Assembly: GCF_022808695.1 (NCBI RefSeq)
Contig: NZ_JAKZKW010000007.1
Location: forward strand, 80,849-144,848
Direction of reading: 5' to 3'
Source of the DNA: Fundidesulfovibrio soli
Lineage (GTDB): Bacteria > Desulfobacterota > Desulfovibrionia > Desulfovibrionales > Desulfovibrionaceae
DNA: 64,000 nucleotides
Position numbers and translations under genes: made by a program. Positions within the stretch are counted from its first letter, which is position 1; every line of letters begins with the position of its first letter. Below are positions 52,221-64,000 of this stretch, one piece after another. Under the pieces are notes generated by a model. It was not told where the DNA came from and searched no databases. It saw only the letters and a list, made by a program, of their open reading frames with translations.

Positions 52221-52970
52221 ATGGCTACCCCAGGCACGCTCAACGCGTCGTTGCTCATCAGAACCTTCCTGCGCACCTACTTCGTCGGGGCGGCCTTCAA
52301 CACGCGCGGGCTCCAGACCGTGGGCCTGGCCCTGGCCATGGAGCCGGGGCTCACCGCCATCTATCCCGACCCCGTGGAGCTGCGCCACGCCTGGAAGCGC
52401 TACATGAGCGTCTACAACACCCATCCGCTCTGGACGCCCTTCCTGGTGGGGGTCTTCCTGGCCCTGGAGTCGCGCATCGCGCGCAAGCAGTTTCCCGAGG
52501 CCATGCTGGAGCAGGTCAAGAGCACCGTGGTCTTCACGCTCTCGGCGGTGGGGGATTCCTTTTTCGGCAGCAGCCTGATCGGCTTCTGGGCGCTCTCCAC
52601 CGCCTGCCTGCTGGCGGCGGGGCTGCCCGTGGCCGCGTTCCTGATGGCGGCGGCGCTGTTCCTGGCGCTCAACGCCTTCAAGCTGGCGACGTTCATCATG
52701 GGCTATCGACAGGGTTTCGCGGCGCTCACGCGCATCAAGAGCTGGGACCTGGTGAACTGGGCCAGGCGGCTCAAGGTGCTCAACGGGGCGCTCCTGGTGC
52801 TGCTCTGGGCCATCGTCTGGCCCAGAGAGACCGACGCCCTGGCCTGGGCGGGGGGCGTGCTCATGGTGCTGGGCCTGGCCTACGGGGCCGGACGGCTGAG
52901 GATAAACCGGGAGATTCTCGTGGGGGCGGGAATAGCCGCGGGTTTGTTTTTTTTGTGGATTCGTTTATAA
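52221..52970 (+). CDS. PTS mannose-family EIID component
   Basis: A 249-residue protein with FLRTYFVGAAFNTRGLQTVGLALAM at its start (residues 14-38, ManZ family) and a hydrophobic C-terminal half. LSAVGDSFFGSSLIGFW is the EIID signature. It forms the membrane part of a mannose-type PTS with an EIIC. No EIIC or EIIAB gene is seen next to it; HPr follows after 26 bp. Confidence 0.88.
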   Translation: MATPGTLNASLLIRTFLRTYFVGAAFNTRGLQTVGLALAMEPGLTAIYPDPVELRHAWKRYMSVYNTHPLWTPFLVGVFLALESRIARKQFPEAMLEQVKSTVVFTLSAVGDSFFGSSLIGFWALSTACLLAAGLPVAAFLMAAALFLALNAFKLATFIMGYRQGFAALTRIKSWDLVNWARRLKVLNGALLVLLWAIVWPRETDALAWAGGVLMVLGLAYGAGRLRINREILVGAGIAAGLFFLWIRL

Positions 52971-52996
52971 TGGATCGCTTTTAACCGGTGAACAAC

Positions 52997-53305
52997 ATGT
53001 CCGACACATCATCCTTTCCCGAATCCGACGCCTCCACGGACGGTTACGTGCGCATCGTCTGCGTGCTCAACGAGCAGGGCCTGCACGCCCGCCCGGCGGC
53101 CCGCCTGGCCCAGGAGGCGCAGAAGTTCTCGGCGGACATCTCCATCAAGCAGGGCAGCCAGCAGGTGGACGCCAAGTCCATCCTGGACATTCTCACCCTC
53201 GCCGCCCGCCACGGGACCAACCTGGAGCTTCGCGCCAAGGGCGACGACGCCCGGGAAGCCCTGGACTGCCTGGCGGACATGTTCAAGAAACGCTTCCAAC
53301 AATAA
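52997..53305 (+). CDS. ptsH: Phosphocarrier protein HPr
   Basis: A 102-residue protein, longer than usual by a 15-residue polar N-terminus. The active site is GLHARPAARL with His30; the regulatory serine region AKSILDILTLAA has Ser61. HPr receives phosphate from EI (next gene) and passes it to EIIA. ATG 52997 is preferred to GTG 52988. Confidence 0.95.
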   Translation: MSDTSSFPESDASTDGYVRIVCVLNEQGLHARPAARLAQEAQKFSADISIKQGSQQVDAKSILDILTLAARHGTNLELRAKGDDAREALDCLADMFKKRFQQ

Positions 53306-53314
53306 GGCGCCCCC

Positions 53315-55098
<1,784 letters not shown>

Positions 55099-55102
<4 letters not shown>

Positions 55103-55569
55103 GCGCCAAATCCGGCGAAGCCGTCAAGATCATCGCCATCAACAAGAAAGCCCGCCACTTCTACGAGCTGCTGGGCACCATGGAAGCCGGCATGGCCCTC
55201 ACGGGGCCCGAGGTCAAAAGCCTGCGCGCGGGCAAGGTCAACTTCAAGGACGGATACGTGCGCTTCACGTCGTCCTTCGAGGCGTACCTGTGCGGCGTGC
55301 ACATCAGCCCCTACGAAAACGCCGGGCGCGACCAGCAGGACCCGGACAGGGAGCGCAAGCTCCTGCTGCACAGCCACGAGATCAGGGCCTGGAAGGCCAA
55401 GATGGAGCAGAAAGGGCTCACCGTGGTGCCGGTGAAGCTGTACCTCAAGCGCGGCAGGATAAAGCTGGAGATCGCGCTGGCGCGCGGCAAGAACGTGCAT
55501 GATAGAAGAGATGCGCTCAAGGAGCGGGATTTGGATAGAGAGGCGGCACGGGAGATGGACAGATTTTAG
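55099..55569 (+). CDS. smpB: SsrA-binding protein SmpB
   Basis: A 156-residue protein. INKKARHFYELLGTMEAGM, LTGPEVKSLRAGKVNFKDGYV and KGLTVVPVKLYLKRGRIKLE are family signatures. It carries tmRNA to stalled ribosomes for trans-translation. GTG 55099 overlaps the ptsI stop and has GAGGAGGG upstream, so it is translationally coupled to ptsI. No tmRNA gene was seen nearby. Confidence 0.96.
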
Positions 55570-55575
55570 CCCCGC

Positions 55576-56232
55576 TCAATACACCCCCGGCACCAGCCGC
55601 CACGTCCGCTTGCCGTACGCCTCGTACTCCTCGCCGAAGGTCTCGGCCAGCAGCCGTTCCTCGGCCTTGATCCTGGCCAGCAGGGGGACAACGATCAGCG
55701 CCGTGAGCATTACGCCAATGCCGGAGCGGAACGTCAGCCCCCAGCCCAGCGAGTTCAGCAGCAGCCCGGCGTAGCTGGGGTGGCGGATCACACCGTAGAT
55801 CCCGCCGGTCACCAGCCTGTGCCCTTGCTGGATGGCCACCAGCCCGCTGAAGCGGTCCCCCAGCACGAACACAGGCCAGAGCCTGAGCACCCCGCCCGCG
55901 CAGTAGAGCGCCAGGCCCAGCCAGCGCACTCCGTCGCCGCCCAGCGTCAGGAAATTGAGCCTGTCCGTGAGCGCGGGCAGGTAGCCGTCCAGCAGCCCCA
56001 ACACCATGAAGGCCCAGAGCACCCACCTGTTGCCCTTGTCCTCCTTCACCCCCGGGCTCACATTGCCCCCGGCGAAGCATGAGGCCACGGCCAGCGACAG
56101 CGTTGCCGCCGCCAGCGCCCACATGGCCGGTTGCGCGAAGAACTCCCCGGCCCCGCCCCAGCCCAGCACGGCCAGCCAGAAATAGGCCCCCGTGAGCACG
56201 ATGATGAACACGAACCGCGCGAAAGGCTTCAT
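55576..56232 (-). CDS. Isoprenylcysteine carboxyl methyltransferase-like membrane protein
   Basis: A 218-residue protein with five or six membrane segments from MKPFARFVFIIVLTGAYF. The SAM-binding end has RLVTGGIYGVIRHPSYAG followed by EERLLAETFGEEYEAYGKRT, the ICMT/PEMT family motif. Bacterial members methylate unknown small or lipid substrates, as true prenylated CaaX proteins are rare. ATG 56232 has AAGG 5 nt upstream. It converges with smpB, 6 bp between stops. Confidence 0.85.
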   Translation of the reverse strand: MKPFARFVFIIVLTGAYFWLAVLGWGGAGEFFAQPAMWALAAATLSLAVASCFAGGNVSPGVKEDKGNRWVLWAFMVLGLLDGYLPALTDRLNFLTLGGDGVRWLGLALYCAGGVLRLWPVFVLGDRFSGLVAIQQGHRLVTGGIYGVIRHPSYAGLLLNSLGWGLTFRSGIGVMLTALIVVPLLARIKAEERLLAETFGEEYEAYGKRTWRLVPGVY

Positions 56233-56503
56233 CACGACCTTCTCCCTCCGGGTTGGACGTCTTCTCATGCCGGACTCACCTCCGGACACTCTCCCAACCA
56301 TCCATGCCGATACCTCCACCGCCTCCGCCGGGCAAGCTCCCGCCGCTCATTACGCCCCCGGCGGCCTTGACTCCCGGGATTTCTGATGTAACTGATCCTG
56401 GAAAAATACGGCGGCCGCCCTGGGGCCGCTCCAGGCGCGCGCCCTCCCCAGCCGTTCCAGGATAAATCCCCAACATCCAGAAGAGAATACAGGCCCACCG
56501 AGC

Positions 56504-57883
56504 ATGTCCACCCTGCCCCATTCGCTCCTGCGCTCGCTGCAGGCCGTATTTCCAGGCGACGCCCTGATCCTCGGCCAGGAGGAAACCCTGACCTTCGGCA
56601 AGGACGCCAGCCGCAAGTTCGCCCAGCCCCTGGCCGTTGTGCGCCCCGAAAGCACGGAGCATTGCTCCGAGCTTTTGCGCCTCGCCCAGGAGTGGCGCAT
56701 GCCCATCTACGCGCGCGGGCGGGCCACCAACGTGGTCGGCGGCTGTGTGCCCACCACCCCGGGCATCGTGGTGAGCACGGCGCGCATGGCCCGCATCCTG
56801 GACATCGACGGCGACGACTTCGTGGCCGTGTGCCAGCCCGGCGTGGTCACCGGCGACCTGCAGGAGGCCGCCAAGGCCAAAGGCCTGCTCTACGCGCCGG
56901 ACCCGGCCAGCGCCCAGTTCTCCTCCATCGCGGGCAACATCGCCATGAACGCGGGCGGCCTGCGCGCCGTGAAGTATGGCTGCACGCGGGACTGGGTCCT
57001 GGGCGTGGAGGCGGTCATGCCCGGCGGCACCGTGCTTCGCCTGGGCTCGCGCTGCCACAAGGACGTTGCCGGGCTGGACCTGGCCCGCCTGTTCGTGGGC
57101 TCCGAGGGCACCCTGGGCCTCATCACCGAGGCCACGCTCAAGCTCCTGCCGCTGCCCGAATCCCAGGCCACGCTGCTGGCCGTGTTCCCGAGTGACGACC
57201 AGGCCCTGGCCGCCATGCGCGACGTGTTCCGGGCGGGCATCCTGCCCACGGCCATGGAGTTCATGTCCGGCGACGTGCTCTGGGCCCTGGGCCGCCTGGG
57301 CGCCGTGCCCTGGCCGGAGGGCTCCAAGGCGGCGCTGCTCATCTCCATCGACGGCTCGCACGAGGCCCTCAAGCACGACCTGGAGCGCGTGCGCCGCGCC
57401 GTGGAACCCAACGCGCCCTCCCTGCTGGAGCAGGCCAGCACCCCCCAGGAGGAGGACGCCCTCTGGAGCCACCGCCGCCAGGTGAACCAGGCCGTGTTCG
57501 TCTACGGGCCGGACAAGAGCTCCGACGACATCGCCGTGCCGCGCGGCCGCGTGGGCGAGACCGTGAAGCGCATCAGCGAGATAGCCAGGAAACTGGACGT
57601 GAAGATCATCACCTACGGCCACCTGGGCGACGGCAACATCCACGTCAACTACGTCTTCGACGCCGCCGACAAGGGCGAGAGCAACCGCATCAAGGACGCC
57701 AAGACCCAGGTGCTGGAGCTGACCCTGTCCCTGGGCGGCACCATCACCGGCGAGCACGGCGTGGGCCTCTCCAAGATGGGCTGGATAGCCCGCAAGGTCG
57801 GCCCCGACGCCCTGGCCGCCATGCACGCGGTCAAAGCCGCTTTGGACCCCCTGGGGATCATGAACCCGGGCAAGGGATACTAG
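56504..57883 (+). CDS. FAD-binding D-lactate/glycolate dehydrogenase subunit (GlcD type)
   Basis: A 459-residue flavoprotein. FAD_binding_4 domain: RGRATNVVGGCVPTTPGI, SSIAGNIAMNAGGLRAVKYG and FVGSEGTLGLI. The substrate-domain motifs are HLGDGNIHVNY and GEHGVGLSKMGW, the metal-binding and catalytic His segments of the GlcD/Dld family. With the Fe-S partner encoded next it forms the DLD-II-type complex used by Desulfovibrio to oxidise D-lactate into the menaquinone pool. Glycolate is an alternative substrate. Confidence 0.92.
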   Translation: MSTLPHSLLRSLQAVFPGDALILGQEETLTFGKDASRKFAQPLAVVRPESTEHCSELLRLAQEWRMPIYARGRATNVVGGCVPTTPGIVVSTARMARILDIDGDDFVAVCQPGVVTGDLQEAAKAKGLLYAPDPASAQFSSIAGNIAMNAGGLRAVKYGCTRDWVLGVEAVMPGGTVLRLGSRCHKDVAGLDLARLFVGSEGTLGLITEATLKLLPLPESQATLLAVFPSDDQALAAMRDVFRAGILPTAMEFMSGDVLWALGRLGAVPWPEGSKAALLISIDGSHEALKHDLERVRRAVEPNAPSLLEQASTPQEEDALWSHRRQVNQAVFVYGPDKSSDDIAVPRGRVGETVKRISEIARKLDVKIITYGHLGDGNIHVNYVFDAADKGESNRIKDAKTQVLELTLSLGGTITGEHGVGLSKMGWIARKVGPDALAAMHAVKAALDPLGIMNPGKGY

Positions 57884-59056
57884 ATGAGCACCGACACCAC
57901 CGCCTCCCAGGCCCCGCGCGAGCCCAAGTGCGTCTTCTGCGGGCGCTGCCTGGAAGTCTGCCCCCTCTTCGCCGCCACCGGCAAGGAAGAGTTGAGCCCC
58001 CGCGCCAAGTTCGCCCTGAACACCGCACTGGACGACCCCGACCACGACATCGCGGCCAAGGCCGCCCTGCGCCTCACCGGCAAATGCTTGAGCTGCGGCA
58101 AGTGCGAGAAGGCCTGCCCCAACAAGCTCTGCGCCCCCAAACTGGTGACGGAGATGCGCGCCGCCAACCCCAATATCCGCTCCGCGCTCTGGGGGCTGTG
58201 GGTGGGCCAGGCCAAGGTGCTCTGGCCCATGATGGCCACACTCTCGCGCTTCGCACCGCATTTCCGCTACGGCAGGCTGGAGTCCATGCTCTCGGGCCTC
58301 AAGGCCCTGGATGCCGGAAAGTCAGCCGAGCCGTGGGTCAAGGCGGTCTCTTTCCAGGCTTGCGGCCAGGGGCGCAAGGCCGTAGTGTTCCCCGGCTGCG
58401 TGGCCAGCCACGTGCGCCCGCAGTGGAACGAGACGGCCGGGAAGATGCTGCGCGGCATGGGCTTCGACCTGCTGCCCAACCCCGGCTTCACCTGCTGCGC
58501 CTGCACCCTGGGCCACGCGGGGCTCAAGGACCCGCAGCGCCAGATGCAGCTCAAGAACGTGCAGGCCTGGCGCGACGCGGGGCGGCCCGAGATCGTGGTC
58601 TTCTGCGCCACCTGCCACTGCGGCCTGAAAGGCTACGCCGACGCGGAGCTCGGCTGGGAGCTGGGCGAGCGCGAGCGCTGGGCCCAGTCGCTGACCCCGC
58701 TCTCCACCCTGGCTGGCAAGGCCGTATACGAAGTGCGGGACAACGCCCCGGCCAAGGTGCACTACCACGCGCCCTGCCACGGCGCGGGCGCAGGGCTGGA
58801 CCAGAAGTTCCTGAGCGCGCTCCTGGGGGAGAGGCTCTCCACGCGCGGCAAGAAGAACCTCTGCTGCGGCTTCGGCGGATCGCTCAAGCTCTCCGCACCC
58901 GAGCTTTCCGACCAGGTGGCCAAGCGCTGCCTCGAATTCTACGCGCCCGGGCAGGGGGAGCTGATGCTCTCAGGCTGCGCCGGATGCGTGATCCAATTGC
59001 GGGCCGGAGCCCCCTCCGAAGTGAACGTGGGGCACTGGCTGGAGATTATTTCCTAG
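57884..59056 (+). CDS. Iron-sulfur subunit of D-lactate/glycolate dehydrogenase (GlcF type)
   Basis: A 390-residue protein with two ferredoxin motifs, [12 protein letters not shown] and [12 protein letters not shown] (residues about 17-75). Two CCG (DUF3463/heterodisulfide-reductase-like) domains follow: [11 protein letters not shown] and CHCGLKGY, then [17 protein letters not shown] and CAGCVIQL. The start directly abuts the previous stop, so it is co-translated. It passes electrons from the FAD subunit to quinone or a membrane carrier. Confidence 0.93.
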   Translation: MSTDTTASQAPREPKCVFCGRCLEVCPLFAATGKEELSPRAKFALNTALDDPDHDIAAKAALRLTGKCLSCGKCEKACPNKLCAPKLVTEMRAANPNIRSALWGLWVGQAKVLWPMMATLSRFAPHFRYGRLESMLSGLKALDAGKSAEPWVKAVSFQACGQGRKAVVFPGCVASHVRPQWNETAGKMLRGMGFDLLPNPGFTCCACTLGHAGLKDPQRQMQLKNVQAWRDAGRPEIVVFCATCHCGLKGYADAELGWELGERERWAQSLTPLSTLAGKAVYEVRDNAPAKVHYHAPCHGAGAGLDQKFLSALLGERLSTRGKKNLCCGFGGSLKLSAPELSDQVAKRCLEFYAPGQGELMLSGCAGCVIQLRAGAPSEVNVGHWLEIIS

Positions 59057-59135
59057 AACGGGCCCATACCGCCCGAGGGGGCCTAAGCCCCCGCCCGGCG
59101 CGCACGGCGCGCCCCGACGTCAGCAAGGAGACAGC

Positions 59136-61649
<2,514 letters not shown>

Positions 61650-61680
61650 CGCTCTAACGCACGCCAGATAGCAAATGAAA

Positions 61681-61708
61681 ACGCGGCCGGAAACGGCCGC
61701 GTTTTTTT
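61681..61708 (+). terminator. Rho-independent terminator after secA
   Basis: Stem ACGCGGCCG/CGGCCGCGT (61681-61702) with GAAA loop, then TTTTTTT. Confidence 0.93.
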
Positions 61709-62031
61709 ATTGCGTTCACCCCTGAAGTATTACCCGGCTGACGCGAAGCGGGAAGGGAGTGCAGAGGGCCGAAGGCCCTTTGCCCGCCGGAGGCTCTTTC
61801 AGCACCCGGGGGCGCGATAGCGGGGAGCGCGTCAGGCGGCCAACGGGCTCCGCCCTATGGAATTCCCGGATGGATTCGCGTCCGGCTTGCGGCAGTCCAG
61901 CTCCCGGATCGTAAAAGCAGGTACCCGCAAGCCATCGGTCGTAAACGGTTTCGAGAGGATGGAATCGGTCGCCAGGAATACCGGCGTGGCCGGCGCAGAA
62001 CGCGCCTGGTCGTCAATCGGTCGTCCGAAAG
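61709..62031. other. Gene-free region between secA and the SPOR gene
   Basis: About 320 bp with short ORFs on both strands but no good ribosome binding site. The leftward frame (61832-62035) is open but resembles no known domain and does not look coding. Nothing else was seen. Confidence 0.45.
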
Positions 62032-63060
62032 TTACCTTCGCTGAATCGCCCCGGGGTAGCCCATCTCCGCCAGCTTCTGGCGGAACACGTCCGGGCTGCC
62101 CCTGCCCTTGGCCAGCACCCGGTACACTTCCCGGCCGTTGACCTCGGCGCGCTCGAACCCCGACTCGATGCCCGCCTTTGAGAGCCTGTCCGACAGGGTC
62201 TCGGCCTGCACCAGGTTGGGCAGCGCCGCCACCTGCAGCACGATGTCGCCCGGCCCGGCCGTCACGGTGCCGACCATGACGAACCCGGCCGATCCCGCGG
62301 CCCCCGTGGCCGCACCGGCCGCAGCGCCGCTGGCGGGCGCGGACGCGGGCATCGCCTTCGCGGCCTGCCCCGCCTGCGCAGGCATGGAGGCGGGCTGCAC
62401 GGCCGCCCTGGCCTGCCCCTTCTCGGGCTCGACCAGTTGGTTCAGCGCCTGCCGGGCCGCCGATTTGGGGTCGCCCCCGGCGATGGGCAGCAAATCCGGC
62501 AACTGCACGAAGGCGTACATCAGCTCGTAGCCGCGCGCGCCCGCGCCGTCCGGCCGGATGGCCTCGCTCTCCTGCCCGCCGCACTTGATGAGGGCCAGCA
62601 GCGCCCCCTCGCGGCGCGCCCTGTTCACCAGCTCGCGCACAACCTTGAGCAGCTTGAGCCTGCAGGCGGCCTCGTCGGGAGGCGTGTCAGAGAAGTTCTC
62701 CCGGCAGACGAAGGCGGTGTAGATCTGGTCCTTGGCCAGCTTGAGTATCTTCTTCGAAACCGACGTGTAGCGGATGGTGTAGGCGGCTTCGGGGCAGTGC
62801 TTCGGGTCCGGGCAGGGGGCCTCCCAGGTGACGGAGGCCTTCTCGAAATTGTCGGCGAATTCCGCGATGACGGCGTAGTTCTCAGGCCCGGCCTTGTCGG
62901 GCAGGAGCATGAGCACCTCGGTGGCCAGCTGGACGCACTCCCCCCCGCGTCCGGGGCCGGGGTTGCGCCGCATGTCGCAGATGCCGCGCACCTGCCACTC
63001 CTGAGCCAGAGCGGGCAGGGCCGTGACGGCCAAAAGCAGCGCGGCGATAATCGGTTTCAT
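62032..63060 (-). CDS. Exported SPOR-domain protein
   Basis: A 342-residue protein with a signal peptide ending LPALAQ. The N-terminal half has eight Cys (ICDMRRNPGPGRGGECVQL, APCPDPKHCPEAAYTI) and is rich in Lys/Leu helices. An Ala/Pro-rich linker (about 225-265) leads to a C-terminal SPOR domain (VLQVAALPNLVQAETLSDRL ... REVYRVLAKG). SPOR domains bind denuded peptidoglycan at septa, so this protein likely localises to the division site. It is divergent from the RlmD-like gene. Confidence 0.82.
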   Translation of the reverse strand: MKPIIAALLLAVTALPALAQEWQVRGICDMRRNPGPGRGGECVQLATEVLMLLPDKAGPENYAVIAEFADNFEKASVTWEAPCPDPKHCPEAAYTIRYTSVSKKILKLAKDQIYTAFVCRENFSDTPPDEAACRLKLLKVVRELVNRARREGALLALIKCGGQESEAIRPDGAGARGYELMYAFVQLPDLLPIAGGDPKSAARQALNQLVEPEKGQARAAVQPASMPAQAGQAAKAMPASAPASGAAAGAATGAAGSAGFVMVGTVTAGPGDIVLQVAALPNLVQAETLSDRLSKAGIESGFERAEVNGREVYRVLAKGRGSPDVFRQKLAEMGYPGAIQRR

Positions 63061-63167
63061 CGCGATTCCTCCCGTGGCCGCCATACATCCAACTCTTCCC
63101 GCCCGCAAGACTCCGATTTGGCCTCCCGGCGCTTGCCAGACACCCATTCCGTGTGCATGCTCTGCGC

Positions 63168-64000
63168 ATGACAGAAACAATGGAAATCCGTATCGAGCGT
63201 CCGGCGTTCGGCGGGGCCGGTTTGGCCCGCCAGGACGGGCGCGTCGTGTTCGTCGATGGCGGCCTGCCCGGCTCCCTTGTTGAAGCCCGCGTGGTCAAGA
63301 CCGAAAAGAGCTGCCTGCACGCCGTGGCCACCCGCGTGATCGAACCCTCTCCCCACGCCGTGGAGCCCTTCTGCCCGCACTTCGGCGTCTGCGGCGGCTG
63401 CACCTGGCAGGACGCCTCCTACGAGGCCCAGCTGGCCTGGAAGCGCGAGATCGTCCAGGAGCAGCTGCGCCGCCTGGGCCGCATCGAGATCGAGGTCGAG
63501 CCCGTCATCGCCTCGCCGCTGGAGCGCCGCTACCGCAACAAGATGGAGTTCGCCTTCGCCCCCGGCCCTCGCATCGGCCTGCGCCGCCGCTTCGAGCCTG
63601 GCCGCGTGGAGGAGGTCACCCAGTGCTTCCTCATGCCCGAAACCGCCATGCGCATCCTGGCCGCCGTGCGCGAGCTGGCCGCCCGCACCACCCTGCCGCC
63701 CTTCTACTTCAAGACCGGCACGGGCGTCTGGCGGCACCTTGTGCTGCGCCGCTCCGAAAGCACGGGCAAGTGGCTGGCCATGATCATCGTCGGGCCGCGC
63801 TCCCCCGTGGGCAAGCTCCAGGGCCTGGGCAAGGAGCTCATGGACCGCTTCCCCGACGAGCTCACCGGCGTCGTGCTGGGCGTGCGCCGCGACCGGGGCG
63901 ACTATGCCATCCCCGAGAGCCGCGCCTGGACCCTGGGCGACGGCTTCCTGGAGGAGGAGATGGACGGGCTGCGCTTCGGCGTAAGCGCGGAGGCATTCTT
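63168..64000 (+). CDS. 23S rRNA (uracil-C5)-methyltransferase, RlmD/RumA type (3' end off window)
   Basis: The first 277 residues of a TrmA/RlmD-family enzyme. A TRAM domain (MEIRIERPAFGGAGLAR ... LPGSLVEARVVK) is followed by the [4Fe-4S] motif C69-x5-C75-x2-C78 (CPHFGVCGGC), then YRNKMEFAF and CFLMPE (the fourth Cys). The SAM domain lies beyond the window. It methylates a uracil in 23S rRNA (or tRNA) at C5. ATG 63168 is the first in frame. Confidence 0.9.
   Translation, partial: MTETMEIRIERPAFGGAGLARQDGRVVFVDGGLPGSLVEARVVKTEKSCLHAVATRVIEPSPHAVEPFCPHFGVCGGCTWQDASYEAQLAWKREIVQEQLRRLGRIEIEVEPVIASPLERRYRNKMEFAFAPGPRIGLRRRFEPGRVEEVTQCFLMPETAMRILAAVRELAARTTLPPFYFKTGTGVWRHLVLRRSESTGKWLAMIIVGPRSPVGKLQGLGKELMDRFPDELTGVVLGVRRDRGDYAIPESRAWTLGDGFLEEEMDGLRFGVSAEAF

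Noticed and set aside
61832-62035. Leftward open frame past the SPOR gene stop, considered as a frameshifted C-terminal extension
   Set aside because: The SPOR domain ends normally at 62032, and the extension has no recognisable domain or repeat to suggest a broken gene.

Overview
This window is high-GC, tightly packed bacterial DNA, most likely from a sulfate-reducing Desulfovibrionales (Desulfovibrio/Fundidesulfovibrio-like) chromosome. The evidence is a periplasmic two-subunit selenocysteine formate dehydrogenase with a separate fdhE, a GlcD/GlcF-type D-lactate dehydrogenase pair, alanine dehydrogenase, a complete liv (branched-chain amino acid) ABC operon, a PTS remnant (EIID-HPr-EI) and an orphan cheD. 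The genus is not certain. No rRNA, tRNA, CRISPR array, prophage or intact IS element was recognised.

Layout. 0-6.8 kb: a truncated sigma-54 activator with a degenerate receiver domain, a repeat protein, ppnP, a secreted Ntn-hydrolase-like protein, and a leftward operon of a DUF1786 protein, two envelope proteins and a CBS-ACT protein. 6.8-8.7 kb: a 50-residue protein, an Ala/Lys-rich repeat protein and a likely 6S RNA. 8.7-14.8 kb: surface polysaccharide genes (two glycosyltransferases, a Tat-exported deacetylase, an O-antigen-ligase-like protein). 14.8-21.2 kb: a plant-type phosphofructokinase with an altered active site, cobT under a B12 riboswitch, a DUF2142-like membrane protein, fmdB-hemC, gmhA. 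21.5-27 kb: livKHMGF plus a shikimate-kinase-like gene whose shikimate-binding residues are changed. 27-34.2 kb: a YkgJ-type Cys protein, a D-Ala-D-Ala carboxypeptidase, an orphan AAA+ ATPase, ald, a PilZ protein and a diguanylate cyclase. 34.3-38.4 kb: fdhAB. 38.7-44 kb: a five-gene, stop/start-overlapping operon joining two exported thiol proteins to a binding lipoprotein, a histidine kinase with a Cys4 insert in its HAMP domain and a REC-STAS regulator. 44-46.5 kb: an RRM protein, then fdhE with a transposase-derived gene that has lost its DDE residues. 46.5-52 kb: a membrane fusion protein, cheD, an ABC-2 exporter and a TPR protein with a frame-altering C-terminal repeat. 52-64 kb: EIID-HPr-EI-smpB, an ICMT-like methyltransferase, D-lactate dehydrogenase genes, secA, a SPOR protein and the start of an RlmD-type methyltransferase.

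How they fit together. fdhAB and fdhE (8 kb apart) and the lactate oxidation genes point to an anaerobe that oxidises formate and lactate through periplasmic and membrane electron carriers. The most novel-looking parts are the redox/ligand signalling operon (38697-43954), the fdhE-linked domesticated transposase (44740-45555) and the shikimate-kinase paralogue at the end of the liv operon (26467-27015). All function calls come from reading motifs by eye; no database search was run.
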